Source: JBBSGD01 sp038254435
GTDB taxonomy: Bacteria > Actinomycetota > CADDZG01 > WHSQ01
DNA: 64,000 bases
Assembly (NCBI GenBank): GCA_038254435.1
Contig: JBBSGD010000001.1
Coordinates: 34,738 to 98,737, forward strand
Direction: 5' to 3'
A model generated the notes under the pieces. The model saw only the letters and a program-made list of their open reading frames with translations, searched no databases and was not told the DNA's origin. Below are positions 26,594 through 36,352 of the stretch, piece by piece (position 1 is the first letter of the stretch; each line of letters starts with the position of its first letter). Made by a program: the position numbers and the translations under genes.

Positions 26594-26875
26594 TCAGCCG
26601 GGCTTGCGAGTGAAAACGATCCCGCGAGGCCCGGAAGAGGACTCGTCTACCTCCCAGCCGGCCGTCAGCCACGCCCGGCTGTGCATTCTGCGCTCGTCGT
26701 TGCGCCACCACGAGGGAAAGCGCGCGCTGCTCGGTAGAGTGTCGCCCACGAGATCCTCGATCTCGGCAACGGTGAGCTCGAGGCGCTCGACGGATCCGGG
26801 TTGACCCGCCAGGAAAGCGGCGAGCCTTATGTATTTGAGGGAGCGCCGCTGGCGCACGTCTTCCGGCACGGTCAC
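26594..26875 (-). CDS. Small DUF7662-like protein
   Basis: A 93-residue protein read from GTG 26875. The pattern LKYIRLAAFLAG ... LELTVAEIEDLVGDTLPSSAR ... WWRND ... RAWLTAGWEV matches a small domain I recall as DUF7662, which has conserved Leu/Ile-Glu-Ile, LPxSAR and WWxND. The function of that domain is not known; a nucleic-acid-binding role is only a guess. It lies 75 nt upstream of rel on the same strand. The domain assignment is from memory. Confidence 0.55.
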   Translation of the reverse strand: MTVPEDVRQRRSLKYIRLAAFLAGQPGSVERLELTVAEIEDLVGDTLPSSARFPSWWRNDERRMHSRAWLTAGWEVDESSSGPRGIVFTRKPG

Positions 26876-27006
26876 TAGAGCCTAGAGAGCGGGGCGGATA
26901 CCCGGTAGTGGGTAGGACCACTTTGGGTCAACCGATGCGCAGCCGGCGCGCCGGTAGAGGGACAAGGACACGCTCATATCGTGCGATTAAGGCCTTATGG
27001 GCGGGA

Positions 27007-27546
27007 TCAGTAGGTGATGAGGCTGAACAGCTCGAAGTCCCCGAGCTTGTCGCGGCCCTTGAGAAAGGACAGCTCCATGATCATCGCCAGACCTGCAACC
27101 TTTCCGCCGCAGCTCTCGGTGAGGTCTGCAGTCGCCGCCGCCGTGCCGCCGGTGGCGAGCACGTCATCGACGATGAGGATGCGCTCTCCGGGAGTTATCG
27201 CGTCGCCGTGTATCTCGAGCCGGTCCGTGCCGTACTCGAGGTCGTACTCGGCAACACGCACATCCCAGGGCAGCTTCCCAGCTTTTCGCACGGGTATGAG
27301 TCCCGCAGTGAACCGGTACGCCAGCGGCGCCGCAACCATGAACCCGCGCGCCTCGATGCCCAGGACCTTGTCTATCTGGTCCCTGTCGTAGTGGTGAGCG
27401 ATGGCGTCGATGGTGTAGCTGAACGCTTTCTTGTCGGCCAGCAGCGGGGTGATGTCCTTAAAGACGACTCCTTCTTGGGGGAAGTCCGGAATATCGCGAA
27501 TGTGGTCCTTGAGCCACTCGTGATTCATCTGGCGAGTGTCCGTCAT
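27007..27546 (-). CDS. apt: Adenine phosphoribosyltransferase
   Basis: It salvages adenine with PRPP to AMP. It has 179 residues, a normal length. IRDIPDFPQEGVVFKDITPLLAD is the typical N-terminal block, and IEARGFMVAAPLAY carries the base-binding region. LIPVRKAGKLPW and the PRPP-binding motif ILIVDDVLATGGTAAA follow. It begins 2 nt after the secF stop, continuing the secD-secF-apt-rel order known from actinobacteria. Confidence 0.96.
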   Translation of the reverse strand: MTDTRQMNHEWLKDHIRDIPDFPQEGVVFKDITPLLADKKAFSYTIDAIAHHYDRDQIDKVLGIEARGFMVAAPLAYRFTAGLIPVRKAGKLPWDVRVAEYDLEYGTDRLEIHGDAITPGERILIVDDVLATGGTAAATADLTESCGGKVAGLAMIMELSFLKGRDKLGDFELFSLITY

Positions 27547-27548
27547 CG

Positions 27549-28766
27549 TCAGCGGCGCCTCTTGCGCTTCTTGGATCCAGCCCGGCTCCTGCTCGGAGGA
27601 CGGGTGGTCTTCTTCGTGGTCCTTGCAGGCGACGCGGGAGCCGACGCCGCCACCGCGGCAGGCTCCTGTACGCGCTCCTCTTCGGTCTCCTCGTCGTCGC
27701 CGGTGTCGGGCGCCGCGCTCCCACGGCTGCCGGCAGCCGGCAACGCGTCGGGGCCACTGCCCTTGCGTTTCGCATCGCGCAGCACCTTGTCGCGGATGTT
27801 GCGGTAGCGCGGCTCACGCTCTTTCATGATCGTCAGGGCCGGTGTCGCCACGAAGATCGACGAGTAGGTGCCCACGAGGATCCCGACCAGCAGCGCGAGG
27901 GCCAGGTCCTCGAGCGTGGTGGCGCCCAGCAACCCGGCTCCAACGAACAAGAGGGCGGCTACCGGAAGCAGCGTGGACAACGACGTGTTCAAGGACCGCA
28001 TGAAAACCTGATTCATCGCCAGGTTGGCGGCATTCTGGTAGGTCATGCGCCCGGTAGTGGCCAGCTTGGCAGTGTTCTCTTCGACCTTGTCGAAGACCAC
28101 CACCGTGTCGTAGAGCGAATAACCAAGGATGGTGAGGATGGCGACAATGGTCGAGGGCGTGACCTCGAAGCCCACCAGCGAATAGACGCCGGCCGTTATG
28201 ACGAGGTCGTGGATGAGAGCGATGATTGCCGCTACGGCCATCTTGAGCTCGAAGCGCCACGAGATGTACGCGACGATCGCCACCAGGAAGATGATCAGGG
28301 CCCTAATGGCCTTGCTCGTGATCTCGCCTCCCCAACTGGACCCCACGGCTGTGGCGTCGGTCTGGTTGACCGGCACGCCGACCGCCTTCGCTATCGCGCT
28401 GCGCACCTTCGTCTGCTGGTCCGGATTCGAGATCGTGGGCGTTTGCACAAGGGCGCGCTCTTGCCCGCCCTCTCCGGCTACCTGAACCTGCGCGTCTCCC
28501 GCACCGAACCCGCCCATGATGCTACGCAGACGAGAGCTGACTTCCCCGGTCGAGGCGCCGCCCAGAGGACCGTCCGGCGCGATGGGGGCGGATATCTGAA
28601 GCCCGCCTTTGAACTCGATTCCGAAGCTCAGTCCCTTGATCGCCAAGGATCCGATGCTCACGAGCAGAAGCAGACCGGACAGCGCGAACCACAGCTTGCG
28701 CCTGCCGACGAAAGCTATGTTGGTCTCGCCGTGATAGAGACGCTTCCAGCCCGACACGAGGCTCAC
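27549..28766 (-). CDS. secF: Protein translocase subunit SecF
   Basis: An RND-type membrane subunit that with SecD uses the proton gradient to assist Sec export. It has 405 residues. TM1 (residues about 27-46) is followed by GIEFKGGLQI, the periplasmic P4 domain, then five clustered helices. These include ISWRFELKMAVAAIIALIHDLVITAGVYSL, FEVTPSTIVAILTILGYSLYDTVVVFDKVEEN and the C-terminal GTYSSIFVATPAL. The tail of about 75 residues beyond the last helix is Lys/Arg/Ala/Pro-rich and extended, an actinobacterial trait. GTG 28766 is the start. It lies 40 nt downstream of secD. Confidence 0.94.
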   Translation of the reverse strand: MSLVSGWKRLYHGETNIAFVGRRKLWFALSGLLLLVSIGSLAIKGLSFGIEFKGGLQISAPIAPDGPLGGASTGEVSSRLRSIMGGFGAGDAQVQVAGEGGQERALVQTPTISNPDQQTKVRSAIAKAVGVPVNQTDATAVGSSWGGEITSKAIRALIIFLVAIVAYISWRFELKMAVAAIIALIHDLVITAGVYSLVGFEVTPSTIVAILTILGYSLYDTVVVFDKVEENTAKLATTGRMTYQNAANLAMNQVFMRSLNTSLSTLLPVAALLFVGAGLLGATTLEDLALALLVGILVGTYSSIFVATPALTIMKEREPRYRNIRDKVLRDAKRKGSGPDALPAAGSRGSAAPDTGDDEETEEERVQEPAAVAASAPASPARTTKKTTRPPSRSRAGSKKRKRRR

Positions 28767-28806
28767 GACTCACACCCCCCAGGGGCGCTCGCCGAGCGAA
28801 CCTCCA

Positions 28807-30243
28807 TCATGTCCTTGCCTCCGCACCGAGCGCCTCTTTCATGCCCATCCTGCTGCTGCCGGTGCCAAACAAGCGTGTGCGAGCGAGCAGCCACACGGCA
28901 GGGCGAATCAGGTAGTAGGCCATGAGGATGTCGATGATCGTCGACAGCCCGAGTGTGAGAGCGAACCCACGCACCGGGCCGACCGTGAAGAAGAACAGGA
29001 TGACCGCGGCGAGGCCGGTCACCGTGTCGGCCACCAGAACGGTGCGAATGGCTCTCTTGGTGCCGCGCTCGACCGCGGCCCGGATGCTCTTCCCCGATCT
29101 CACTTCGTCCTTCAAGCGTTCGAACGCGACTATGAAGGAGTCGGTGGTGACGCCGACCGAGACGATCACGCCGGCGATTCCGGCAAGGCTCAGAGACAGT
29201 CCCGCAGTCGCGCCGAGCAAGCTCATGAGCGAGTAGATGGCCGCCGTGAACGCGGCCAGCCCCAACCACACGACGAGGCCCAGCACCCGGTAGTAAAGGA
29301 GCACGTAGACCATCACCAAGGCGAGCCCGAGGACGCCGGCCTCGAGCCCCGCATGCAGCGAGTCCTTGCCCAGCGTCGGCGACACGGCATTGGCGGACAG
29401 CTGCTGGAGGGTGATCGGCAGCGCACCGGTCTTCAGCACGAGCGCAAGGCTGCGAGCCTCGGACTGTCCGTTGACGTCGATCTGAGTCTGCCCACCGGTA
29501 ATTCCCGTCCCGCAAGCAACCCCCTGGCTCCCGCCGCCGGCCGTCTGCATCCCTGCGGCCGATTCCACCTTCCCGTCGAGCACGATGGCCACCTGGCTTT
29601 GCACCTGCTCGCCCTTGTCACGCAAGCAGGCCAGCTTGCTGGTGAACTTCGCCCACGTGTTCGCACCCTCAGAGTTCATGTCCAGCGACACGGACCAAGC
29701 GCCGCTTTGGGGGTTCACCACCCCCTCGGCCTTGGTAATGATGTCACCGGTCAGAACGGACGGCTCGAGCTTGTAGAGAGTTCCCTTCTCGCCGCTCTGG
29801 TTCGAGGGGTAGACCACCTTCTTGTCGGTTGCACCCGGCCCGGTTGCCTTCGTCTGCATGGGGAGCTTCTTCGCCGGGGTAGTCGCCGGGTAGACGGCGT
29901 CCACCTGGCGAAAGGTGAGCTGGGCAGTCTGGCCGATGACCGAGAGCGCCTTCTGCTCGTTCTTCACGCCCGGGATTTGAATGACGATGTTGCGGTCACC
30001 CTGACGCTGCACCTCCGGCTCCGCCACCCCGAGCGCGTCGATGCGCTGACGGATGATCGAGATGGTCTTGTCGAGCACATCGCTCTGCACGTTCTTGCCC
30101 TGGGCCTGGAGGATGACCTCGGTTCCCCCGGAGAGGTCGAGTCCGAGCCGAGGCGAGGTGCCCGTCGCCAGCACCGCGGCGAGCCCCCCGAACGCGACCA
30201 GCAGGGCGACGGCGAGCTGCAACTTGTACCGCTTCGGTTTCAT
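28807..30243 (-). CDS. secD: Protein translocase subunit SecD
   Basis: The partner of SecF, 478 residues. GLDLSGGTEVILQA follows TM1. The P1 domain contains RIDALGVAEPEVQRQGDRNIVIQIPGV and FTSKLACLRDKGEQ. The membrane half has VYVLLYYRVLGLVVWLGL, LAGIAGVIVSVGVTTDSFIVAFERLKDEVRSGKS and VKNR-like RGTKRAIRTVLVADTVTGLAAV. GGAAGGTGGC precedes ATG 30243. It lies 67 nt downstream of the HD-domain gene. Confidence 0.94.
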   Translation of the reverse strand: MKPKRYKLQLAVALLVAFGGLAAVLATGTSPRLGLDLSGGTEVILQAQGKNVQSDVLDKTISIIRQRIDALGVAEPEVQRQGDRNIVIQIPGVKNEQKALSVIGQTAQLTFRQVDAVYPATTPAKKLPMQTKATGPGATDKKVVYPSNQSGEKGTLYKLEPSVLTGDIITKAEGVVNPQSGAWSVSLDMNSEGANTWAKFTSKLACLRDKGEQVQSQVAIVLDGKVESAAGMQTAGGGSQGVACGTGITGGQTQIDVNGQSEARSLALVLKTGALPITLQQLSANAVSPTLGKDSLHAGLEAGVLGLALVMVYVLLYYRVLGLVVWLGLAAFTAAIYSLMSLLGATAGLSLSLAGIAGVIVSVGVTTDSFIVAFERLKDEVRSGKSIRAAVERGTKRAIRTVLVADTVTGLAAVILFFFTVGPVRGFALTLGLSTIIDILMAYYLIRPAVWLLARTRLFGTGSSRMGMKEALGAEART

Positions 30244-30310
30244 GCCACCTTCCCCGGTGTGGTGCGGATCCCGCGGCGGTAAGGCCCGGCGCCCGGCCCC
30301 GGCTGACCGC

Positions 30311-31099
30311 TCACAGCAACCGGGTCCCGTTGATGTCTATCTTGAACTGGCACTCGAGAAACTCAGCCGCCCTCTGACACATCACCATACGCGACAGGAA
30401 GATCTCGAAATACTCCATCACCCCGGCCAGCTCGGTGTCGATGGCCAGCTCGAGCGTCAGGGTGCGCGCCTCAGAATCGACGCGCAGGAACGAGCGCTCG
30501 ACCGCATAGTTGACCCGGTCGTGGATGTCGAACTGAGTCTTATCCTTGACGCGGACCCGGCTGCGGTGAACGTCGGACTTGTCGGCCACGATGAGGGCGG
30601 CCCCCGCGGGGTTGACGGGATGACCGAACTCTTCCTCGTGGTTGCCGACGGCGCCCATGACGACGCCGACCTCCCCGTAGCTCATCCCGAGGTCCCTCAG
30701 GATGTCGTAGGTGATGGTCGCCCCGGTCTGCGAATGCATGGAGCGCGACACAAAGTTGCCCATGTCGTGCAGGTACCCGGAGATGGCGCCGAGCTCGACG
30801 ATGCGATCCTCGAAGCCGAGCCGGCTCAGCACGTTGAAGGCGATGTTCGACACGAGCCCCGCATGACGGAAGCCGTGCTCGGTGTAGCCGATGTGCCCGA
30901 GGTACTTGTCGGCGAGCCCGATAAAGGTCTGTACACCGTCGTGCTCGCGCACTGCGTCAAGAGTCACCGGCGAACGCGGCTCGACGGGCTCGGGCGCGTT
31001 GCTCGGAGCGGCCGGGCGGGCTTCCTCGAGACCACGGCCGTACTGCGACGCCGCTGCGTCCTCCGGGATCGCCTCACCGGGGGCCGAGCTGAGGTTCAC
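30311..31099 (-). CDS. HD-domain metal-dependent phosphohydrolase embedded in the yajC-secD operon
   Basis: A predicted phosphohydrolase of 262 residues, substrate unknown. The HD fold is readable: EHGFRHAGLVSNIAF, LGAISGYLHDMGNF (the HD pair), SQTGATITYDILRDLGM, GNHEEEFGHPVNPAGAALIVADKSDVHRSRV. The first 50 residues are low-complexity. GTG 31099 is preferred: it lies 22 nt after the yajC stop, and the longer frame to 31204 overlaps yajC. The C-terminal part (LELAIDTELAGVMEYFEIFLSRMVMCQRAAEFL) looks like a distinct conserved module. Similar HD proteins sit next to secDF in some clostridia and actinobacteria. Confidence 0.8.
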   Translation of the reverse strand: MNLSSAPGEAIPEDAAASQYGRGLEEARPAAPSNAPEPVEPRSPVTLDAVREHDGVQTFIGLADKYLGHIGYTEHGFRHAGLVSNIAFNVLSRLGFEDRIVELGAISGYLHDMGNFVSRSMHSQTGATITYDILRDLGMSYGEVGVVMGAVGNHEEEFGHPVNPAGAALIVADKSDVHRSRVRVKDKTQFDIHDRVNYAVERSFLRVDSEARTLTLELAIDTELAGVMEYFEIFLSRMVMCQRAAEFLECQFKIDINGTRLL

Positions 31100-31121
31100 T
31101 TGCCTGGTCCCACCGGCACGG

Positions 31122-31466
31122 TCACGCTCTGCCGTCCTCCGCCGTGTCGGCGTCCGTAGCCGCATCCTCGCCAATGTCGCCGGTGTCGCCGGCCTCCTGT
31201 GCATCCTCAGTCACGCGCCGGGAGATCGCGGTCTTGAGGAAGCTCACGCGCGTCCCCGGCGCGATCTCGAGCTCGACGTCTTCCTCGCCGAGGAAGGAGA
31301 TGCGCCCGTGCATGCCGCCGATGGTGATGACCTCGTCGCCTACCTGAATGCTGTCCACGAGCTGCTGGTGCTGCTGTACGCGGCGCTTCTGAGGCCGGAT
31401 CAACATGAAATAGAAGATCGCGATGAGCAGGAAGAGAAAGATGAGGCTCCCGATTCCACTGTCCAT
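31122..31466 (-). CDS. yajC: Preprotein translocase subunit YajC
   Basis: A small Sec accessory membrane protein of 114 residues. A single N-terminal helix (residues 5-24) is followed by LIRPQKRRVQQHQQLVDSIQVGDEVITIGGMHGRI, the YajC signature. The acidic tail (about residues 85-114, Ala/Asp/Glu-rich) is typical of actinobacterial YajC. It heads the yajC-HD-secD-secF-apt run. The 168 nt before it (to the ruvB stop) probably hold its promoter, but no convincing -35/-10 pair was found. Confidence 0.92.
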   Translation of the reverse strand: MDSGIGSLIFLFLLIAIFYFMLIRPQKRRVQQHQQLVDSIQVGDEVITIGGMHGRISFLGEEDVELEIAPGTRVSFLKTAISRRVTEDAQEAGDTGDIGEDAATDADTAEDGRA

Positions 31467-31634
31467 GAGTCGTCACGTCCTTTGCTCTGTCGTTGCTTTG
31501 TTGTCGTGTCGCGTCCGTCGCCCGATCCTTGCCGGTGGGCCGCCCTCTCGCACGCGAACAGAGCCGCAGACCGGCGGCTCGGGACAAATCCTAACCTGCC
31601 GCAAGGATAAAGCCCGGGACGCCCGCGCCTCGTC

Positions 31635-32666
31635 TCAGGCGCCGAAGAGTCGGACCGGCGCCGTGACTCCCAGATGCTCGAAGGCGGCCTCGGTCGCGGC
31701 GCGGCCCCTGGGCGTGCGCCGGATAAAGCCGATCTGCATGAGGAAGGGCTCGTAGACATCCTCTATCGTGCCTGGGTCCTCGCCCACCGCGACCGCCAGC
31801 GTCGAGAGACCCACGGGCCCGCCCGAGAAGCGCCGCACTATCGCGTCGAGGATCGAGGCGTCGACGCGATCGAGCCCGCGCTCGTCCACCCTGAAGACCT
31901 CGAGGGCCGCGCACGCCACGGGGCCGTCTATGCGCCCCTGCGCCCGCACCTGTGCGAAGTCCCTGACCCGGCGCAGGAGCCTGTTTGCAACACGCGGCGT
32001 GCCGCGCGAGCGGCGCGCGATCTCACCTGCCCCGTCCTCGTCGAGGCCGACCTCGATGATGTGGGCGGAGCGCCGCACGATGCGCTCGAGGTCCTCGGGT
32101 GGGTAGTACTCGAGGCGCTCGGACAGCTCGAAGCGGCTGCGCAAGGGGCCCGTGATGAGGCCGGCGCGGGTCGTCGCCCCCACGAGCGTGAAGCGGGGCA
32201 GGTCGAGCCGGATCGTGTGGGCCGACGGCCCCTTGCCGATGACGAGATCAAGCTGGCCGTCCTCCATCGCCGGGTACAGCACCTCTTCGACCGGGCGGGG
32301 CAGCCGGTGGATCTCGTCGATGAACAGGACGTCGAAGTCCGCCAGGTTGGTGAGTATCGCAGCGAGGTCCCCGGCCCGCTCCAGTGCGGGACCGGAGGTG
32401 GGCCTGATGTCGGCCTCCATCTCGCGCGCGATGACGTGGGCAAGGCTGGTCTTACCGAGCCCGGGAGGCCCGCTCAGCAGCATGTGGCCGGCCGGCTCGC
32501 CCCTTTCGCGCGCCGCCTGCAGGACGATGGCGAGATGATCCTTGATCTCCCGCTGACCGACGAACTCCTCCAGCGTGCGGGGGCGCAGTGAGCTCTCGGC
32601 CTCGCCTTCGAGGGCATCGGGCGAGGGGGCGAGGAGGTCGTCGCCGACTACCGGCTCGTCAGCCAC
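31635..32666 (-). CDS. ruvB: Holliday junction branch migration helicase RuvB
   Basis: A AAA+ hexameric motor of 343 residues. [20 protein letters not shown] starts the conserved part. Walker [16 protein letters not shown], Walker [10 protein letters not shown], sensor 1 [19 protein letters not shown] (with the Arg finger) and the winged-helix C-domain ([37 protein letters not shown]) follow. GTG 32666 is chosen because it overlaps ruvA by 8 nt and begins just before the acidic N-terminus. The frame upstream to 32813 lies inside ruvA. Confidence 0.95.
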   Translation of the reverse strand: MADEPVVGDDLLAPSPDALEGEAESSLRPRTLEEFVGQREIKDHLAIVLQAARERGEPAGHMLLSGPPGLGKTSLAHVIAREMEADIRPTSGPALERAGDLAAILTNLADFDVLFIDEIHRLPRPVEEVLYPAMEDGQLDLVIGKGPSAHTIRLDLPRFTLVGATTRAGLITGPLRSRFELSERLEYYPPEDLERIVRRSAHIIEVGLDEDGAGEIARRSRGTPRVANRLLRRVRDFAQVRAQGRIDGPVACAALEVFRVDERGLDRVDASILDAIVRRFSGGPVGLSTLAVAVGEDPGTIEDVYEPFLMQIGFIRRTPRGRAATEAAFEHLGVTAPVRLFGA

Positions 32667-33246
32667 TACCCCGCCCCAAGCGCGCCAGGGACAGCTTGAC
32701 CAGATCCTCGACGGGCGCGTCGCCCTCGGCTGCGATCTCTGACAGCACGAGACGCACCTCCCCCGCCGAGTATCCGAGGTTCTCGAGGGCCGAGTGCGCC
32801 TCGGCCAGCGCACCGTCGCCGTTCAAGCCCGCGCCTGCCCCGGCTACTGCGAGCCTGTCCTTGAGCTCGAGCACTATGCGCGAGGCGATCTTCTTCCCGA
32901 TGCCGGGCACCGACGAGATCGCGGCCACGTCTCCACCTGTCACGGCCCGCTCGAACGCCTCCGGCGGGAACGCCGAGCACACGACGATTGCAACCTTCGG
33001 TCCGACACCCGAGACCCCGATGAGCGACTCGAACAGGCGCTGCTCCTCTTCGGTGGCAAAGCCGTATACGGCGAGCACGTCCTCGCGCACGTGAAGGTGG
33101 GTGAACAGGCGACAGGGCTTGCCCTGCGCGGGCAGGGCCCTAAGCGTCGTGGCGGAGCAAATGAGGCGGTAGCCGACGCCGCCGACGTCGAGGAAGCAGC
33201 CATCCAGCGTGCGCCCGGCGAGCACCCCGGAAAGGAACCCGATCAC
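32659..33246 (-). CDS. ruvA: Holliday junction branch migration complex subunit RuvA
   Basis: A tetrameric junction-binding protein of 195 residues. Domain I is [28 protein letters not shown]. Two helix-hairpin-helix motifs follow ([15 protein letters not shown] and [21 protein letters not shown]), then a flexible linker and the RuvB-contacting domain III ([18 protein letters not shown]). GTG 33246 overlaps the ruvC stop; the longer frame to 33381 is inside ruvC. Confidence 0.95.
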   Translation of the reverse strand: MIGFLSGVLAGRTLDGCFLDVGGVGYRLICSATTLRALPAQGKPCRLFTHLHVREDVLAVYGFATEEEQRLFESLIGVSGVGPKVAIVVCSAFPPEAFERAVTGGDVAAISSVPGIGKKIASRIVLELKDRLAVAGAGAGLNGDGALAEAHSALENLGYSAGEVRLVLSEIAAEGDAPVEDLVKLSLARLGRGSG

Positions 33247-33812
33247 GCAGGCCCTCCCGCTCGCCGCCGCGCCGCGCCGCGCCCCGCCCCCTGCCGCCCC
33301 GGCCCCCCCCGACCCGCGCCGGCCCTGGCCAAGGCGCTGCGCAGGCCCAGCCCGCTCAGATGGCAGATGGCGAGGGCACACGCGTCGGCAGCATCGGACG
33401 GCCTCGGGGGCGACGACAGTCCCAGCAGCGCGGCGACCATGCCCTGCACCTGCATCTTGGGCGCGTTGCCGACCCCCGCCACCGACTGCTTGACCTCGGT
33501 CGGGGTGTACTCGAAGACTTCGAGGCCGTGCTCGGCCCCCGCGGCGATGGCGACGCCCGAGGCCTGCCCGACCCGCATGGCCGTCTGCACGTTGGCGTTG
33601 AAGAAAACCCTTTCGATCGCCATGACGCCGGGCTCGTGGCGCTCGATGAGCTCGATCAGCGACTCCCTGAGCGATGCCAGCCTCTGCGCCGGCGCGAGAT
33701 CGCCGGGCGTCGTGACGGCCCCGAGATCCACGGCGCGAAGGCGCGTGCCGGCGCGCTCGATCACCCCGTAACCCGTAATCGCATAGCCGGGGTCTACCCC
33801 CATTACCCTCAC
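33243..33812 (-). CDS. ruvC: Crossover junction endodeoxyribonuclease RuvC
   Basis: A Holliday junction resolvase of 189 residues. The four acidic catalytic positions are present in MGVDPG (Asp), AIERVFFN (Glu) and PSDAADACALA (two Asp). The C-terminal 30 residues are an Ala/Gly/Arg-rich tail. Start GTG 33812. ruvC, ruvA and ruvB are consecutive with overlapping codons and would be co-expressed. A 148-nt gap separates ruvC from yebC, so a separate promoter is possible there. Confidence 0.95.
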   Translation of the reverse strand: MRVMGVDPGYAITGYGVIERAGTRLRAVDLGAVTTPGDLAPAQRLASLRESLIELIERHEPGVMAIERVFFNANVQTAMRVGQASGVAIAAGAEHGLEVFEYTPTEVKQSVAGVGNAPKMQVQGMVAALLGLSSPPRPSDAADACALAICHLSGLGLRSALARAGAGRGGPGRQGAGRGAARRRAGGPA

Positions 33813-33960
33813 GTCGCTGCTGTCTCCGTCACCGGCTCACGCCCATCGTCGCGATATCGAACGCCTGTTCGAGCACCACACTAGCGGAGCGCACCCCTGA
33901 CCGAGCGGTTTTGCGGGCGGGCGGAAGCGACAGCCCGGCGGCCTTACTTGCTAGAGAACG

Positions 33961-34710
33961 TCAGGAGACTACGGACTCGAGGACCTCGTCGGAGATATCG
34001 AAGTTCGCGTAGACCTCTTGCACGTCGTCGAGCTCTTCGAGCGCGTCTATCAGGTTCAGCAGCTTCTTCGCATCCGAGCCCTCGAGCGCGATCGTGCTCT
34101 TGGGGATTTGGGTGAGGTCGCTCGACTCAATGGCGATTCCGGCAACCTCGAGCGCGTCCCGTACGGGCTTGAGGGCCTCGGTAGGGGTGATTACCTCGAT
34201 GCTGTCCTGTAAGCCGCGCACGTCTTCGGCCCCCGCGTCGGCGGCCACGAGGAAGACGTCGTCCTCGCCGGCCGAGGACCTTGCCACGACCACCACTCCT
34301 TTGGGCTCGAACATCCATGCCACGGCGCCGGGCTCGGCGAGCTTGCCGCCGTGTCCGGTGAACGCCGAGCGGACGTCCTGGGCCGCTCGGTTGCGGTTGT
34401 TGGTGAGACAGCTCACAAGCACCGCGATACCGCCGGGGCCGTAACCCTCGTAGGAAAGCTCGTCGTAAGAGTCACCCTGGAGCTCGCCGGTGCCGCGCTT
34501 GACGGCGCGGTCGATGTTGTCGTTGGGAACGGACGCCTCCTTGGCCTTGCTGACCGCGGCAGCCAGAGTCGGATTGCCCTCGATGCTCCCCCCGCCGTCG
34601 CGCGCTGCGACCTCGACGAAGCGCAGCAGCTTGCCCCACAGCTTGGCCCGTTGCGAGTCCTGCGCGCCCTTCTTGCGCTTGATGGTCGACCACTTCGAGT
34701 GTCCCGACAT
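33961..34710 (-). CDS. yebC: YebC/PmpR family protein
   Basis: A three-domain protein of 249 residues. The start MSGHSKWSTIKRKKGAQDSQRAKLW is diagnostic. NDNIDRAVKRGTGE, YEGYGPGGIAVLVSCLTNNRNRAAQDVRSAF and GAVAWMFEPKG are also conserved. Proteins of this family are described as transcriptional regulators (PmpR) and, more recently, as factors that relieve ribosome stalling; both roles remain possible. ATG 34710 lies one base after the pdxT stop. The frame reaching 34848 is inside pdxT. Confidence 0.95.
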   Translation of the reverse strand: MSGHSKWSTIKRKKGAQDSQRAKLWGKLLRFVEVAARDGGGSIEGNPTLAAAVSKAKEASVPNDNIDRAVKRGTGELQGDSYDELSYEGYGPGGIAVLVSCLTNNRNRAAQDVRSAFTGHGGKLAEPGAVAWMFEPKGVVVVARSSAGEDDVFLVAADAGAEDVRGLQDSIEVITPTEALKPVRDALEVAGIAIESSDLTQIPKSTIALEGSDAKKLLNLIDALEELDDVQEVYANFDISDEVLESVVS

Positions 34711-34711
34711 G

Positions 34712-35305
34712 CTAGCCGCCGCTTCCATTCGTGCGCTCTTTCGCCATGGCAACGAACAAGGAATGCAGCCGCACGTCGCCGGCGATCTCGGGGTGGAAGG
34801 CGGATGCGAGAAGATGGCCCTGGCGCACCACAACCGGCCTGCCCTCACACGTTGCCAGGACCGAGACCTCGTCGCCTACCTCCTCTATCACCGGAGCCCG
34901 GATGAACACGGCGCGCAGCGGGCCGTCGAGGCCGGCTACCTCGATGTCGGTCTCGAAGGAGTCGACCTGGCGCCCGTAGCCGTTGCGCCGCACCGTCACG
35001 TCCATGAGCCCGAGCCTGTGCGGGGCGTCGTGCTCGCCGGCGACTTTGGTGGCCATCAAGATGAGCCCGGCGCAGGTCCCGTACAGCGGCATCCCGGCAG
35101 AGGCGCGCTCCTTCAGCTGTTCGAGAAGGCCGAATCGAGCAAGCAGCTTGCCGATGGTCGTCGACTCTCCGCCCGGCAGAACGAGTGCGTCCACTGCGGC
35201 AAGCTCGTCGCTGCGGCGCACCTCGAGCGCCGTTGCGTCCGCCTGCTCGAGTGCGCGCAAGTGCTCGTGCACGTCACCTTGCAGCGCCAGGACGCCGATC
35301 TTCAC
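34712..35305 (-). CDS. pdxT: Pyridoxal 5'-phosphate synthase glutaminase subunit PdxT
   Basis: A class I glutaminase that feeds ammonia to PdxS in the DXP-independent vitamin B6 pathway. It has 197 residues. [28 protein letters not shown], the nucleophile Cys in [20 protein letters not shown] and the catalytic His-Glu pair in SAFHPE are all present. Start GTG 35305, 5 nt after the pdxS stop. Confidence 0.96.
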   Translation of the reverse strand: MKIGVLALQGDVHEHLRALEQADATALEVRRSDELAAVDALVLPGGESTTIGKLLARFGLLEQLKERASAGMPLYGTCAGLILMATKVAGEHDAPHRLGLMDVTVRRNGYGRQVDSFETDIEVAGLDGPLRAVFIRAPVIEEVGDEVSVLATCEGRPVVVRQGHLLASAFHPEIAGDVRLHSLFVAMAKERTNGSGG

Positions 35306-35310
35306 GCCTT

Positions 35311-36207
35311 TTACCAGCCCCGGCTGGCGAGACGCTCTTGCTCGGGCAGGTCCGCCACGTTGATGCCTACCATCGCCTCGCCCAGGCCGCGCGACACCTT
35401 GGCCACGATGGCTGGGTCGTTGAAGTAGGTGGTCGCCTCGACGATCGCGCGCGCACGCTGGGCGGGATCGCCGGCCTTGAAGATGCCCGAGCCGACGAAC
35501 ACTCCCTGGGCGCCCAGCTGCATCATGAGCGCCGCGTCCGCGGGCGTCGCAATGCCCCCGGCGGTAAACAGCACGACCGGCAAAGCGCCGGTGTCGGTTA
35601 TCTCCTTGACGAGCTCGTAGGGGGCCCCCAGCTCCCTGGCCTCGGCCATGAGCTCCTCGCCGCCGAGAGTGGTCAGCCTCCGGATGCCCGAGAGCACCGA
35701 GCGCATGTGGCGCACCGCCTCAACCACGTTGCCGGTCCCGGCTTCGCCCTTGGAGCGGATCATCGCGGCGCCCTCACCGATACGTCTCAGCGCCTCGCCG
35801 AGGTTGGTCGCACCGCACACGAACGGCACGGTGAAGTCCCACTTGTCGACGTGGTGGGCCTCGTCGGAGGGAGTCAGCACCTCGGACTCGTCTACGTAAT
35901 CGACGCCGAGGGATTGCAGCACCTGAGCCTCGACGAAATGCCCGATGCGGCACTTCGCCATGACGGGGATCGAGACCGTGTCGACTATCTCTGCGATCCT
36001 CTCGGGATCGGCCATGCGCGCGACGCCGCCCTCGGCCCTGATGTCCGCCGGCACACGTTCGAGCGCCATGACGGCTACCGCGCCGGCCTCCTCGGCAATC
36101 CGGGCTTGCTCGGCCGAGGTGACGTCCATGATGACGCCGCCCTTGAGCATCTCGGCGAGCCCGCGCTTGACGCGCGCTCCGCCGGTTTCCTTGAGAATCT
36201 CGCCCAT
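35311..36207 (-). CDS. pdxS: Pyridoxal 5'-phosphate synthase lyase subunit PdxS
   Basis: It condenses ribose 5-phosphate, glyceraldehyde 3-phosphate and ammonia into PLP. It has 298 residues. [57 protein letters not shown] (catalytic Lys), [19 protein letters not shown] (second Lys) and [21 protein letters not shown] match closely. AAAAGGAGCC precedes ATG 36207. A TAGAAT hexamer at 36304-36299 is a possible -10 box for the pdxS-pdxT-yebC transcript. Confidence 0.97.
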   Translation of the reverse strand: MGEILKETGGARVKRGLAEMLKGGVIMDVTSAEQARIAEEAGAVAVMALERVPADIRAEGGVARMADPERIAEIVDTVSIPVMAKCRIGHFVEAQVLQSLGVDYVDESEVLTPSDEAHHVDKWDFTVPFVCGATNLGEALRRIGEGAAMIRSKGEAGTGNVVEAVRHMRSVLSGIRRLTTLGGEELMAEARELGAPYELVKEITDTGALPVVLFTAGGIATPADAALMMQLGAQGVFVGSGIFKAGDPAQRARAIVEATTYFNDPAIVAKVSRGLGEAMVGINVADLPEQERLASRGW

Positions 36208-36352
36208 GGTGGCTCCTTTTCGTCCGCGTCGCGCCGGTTACGCGCCACGCAGCAGCTCCGCCGGCCGCGGTTAGCAGTGGTCTCCGGTTGGATACCCAAT
36301 TCTACCAGCCGCCTGCCTGCGCGCCGGGCGAAGGCACGCCAGGGGCGACGGT

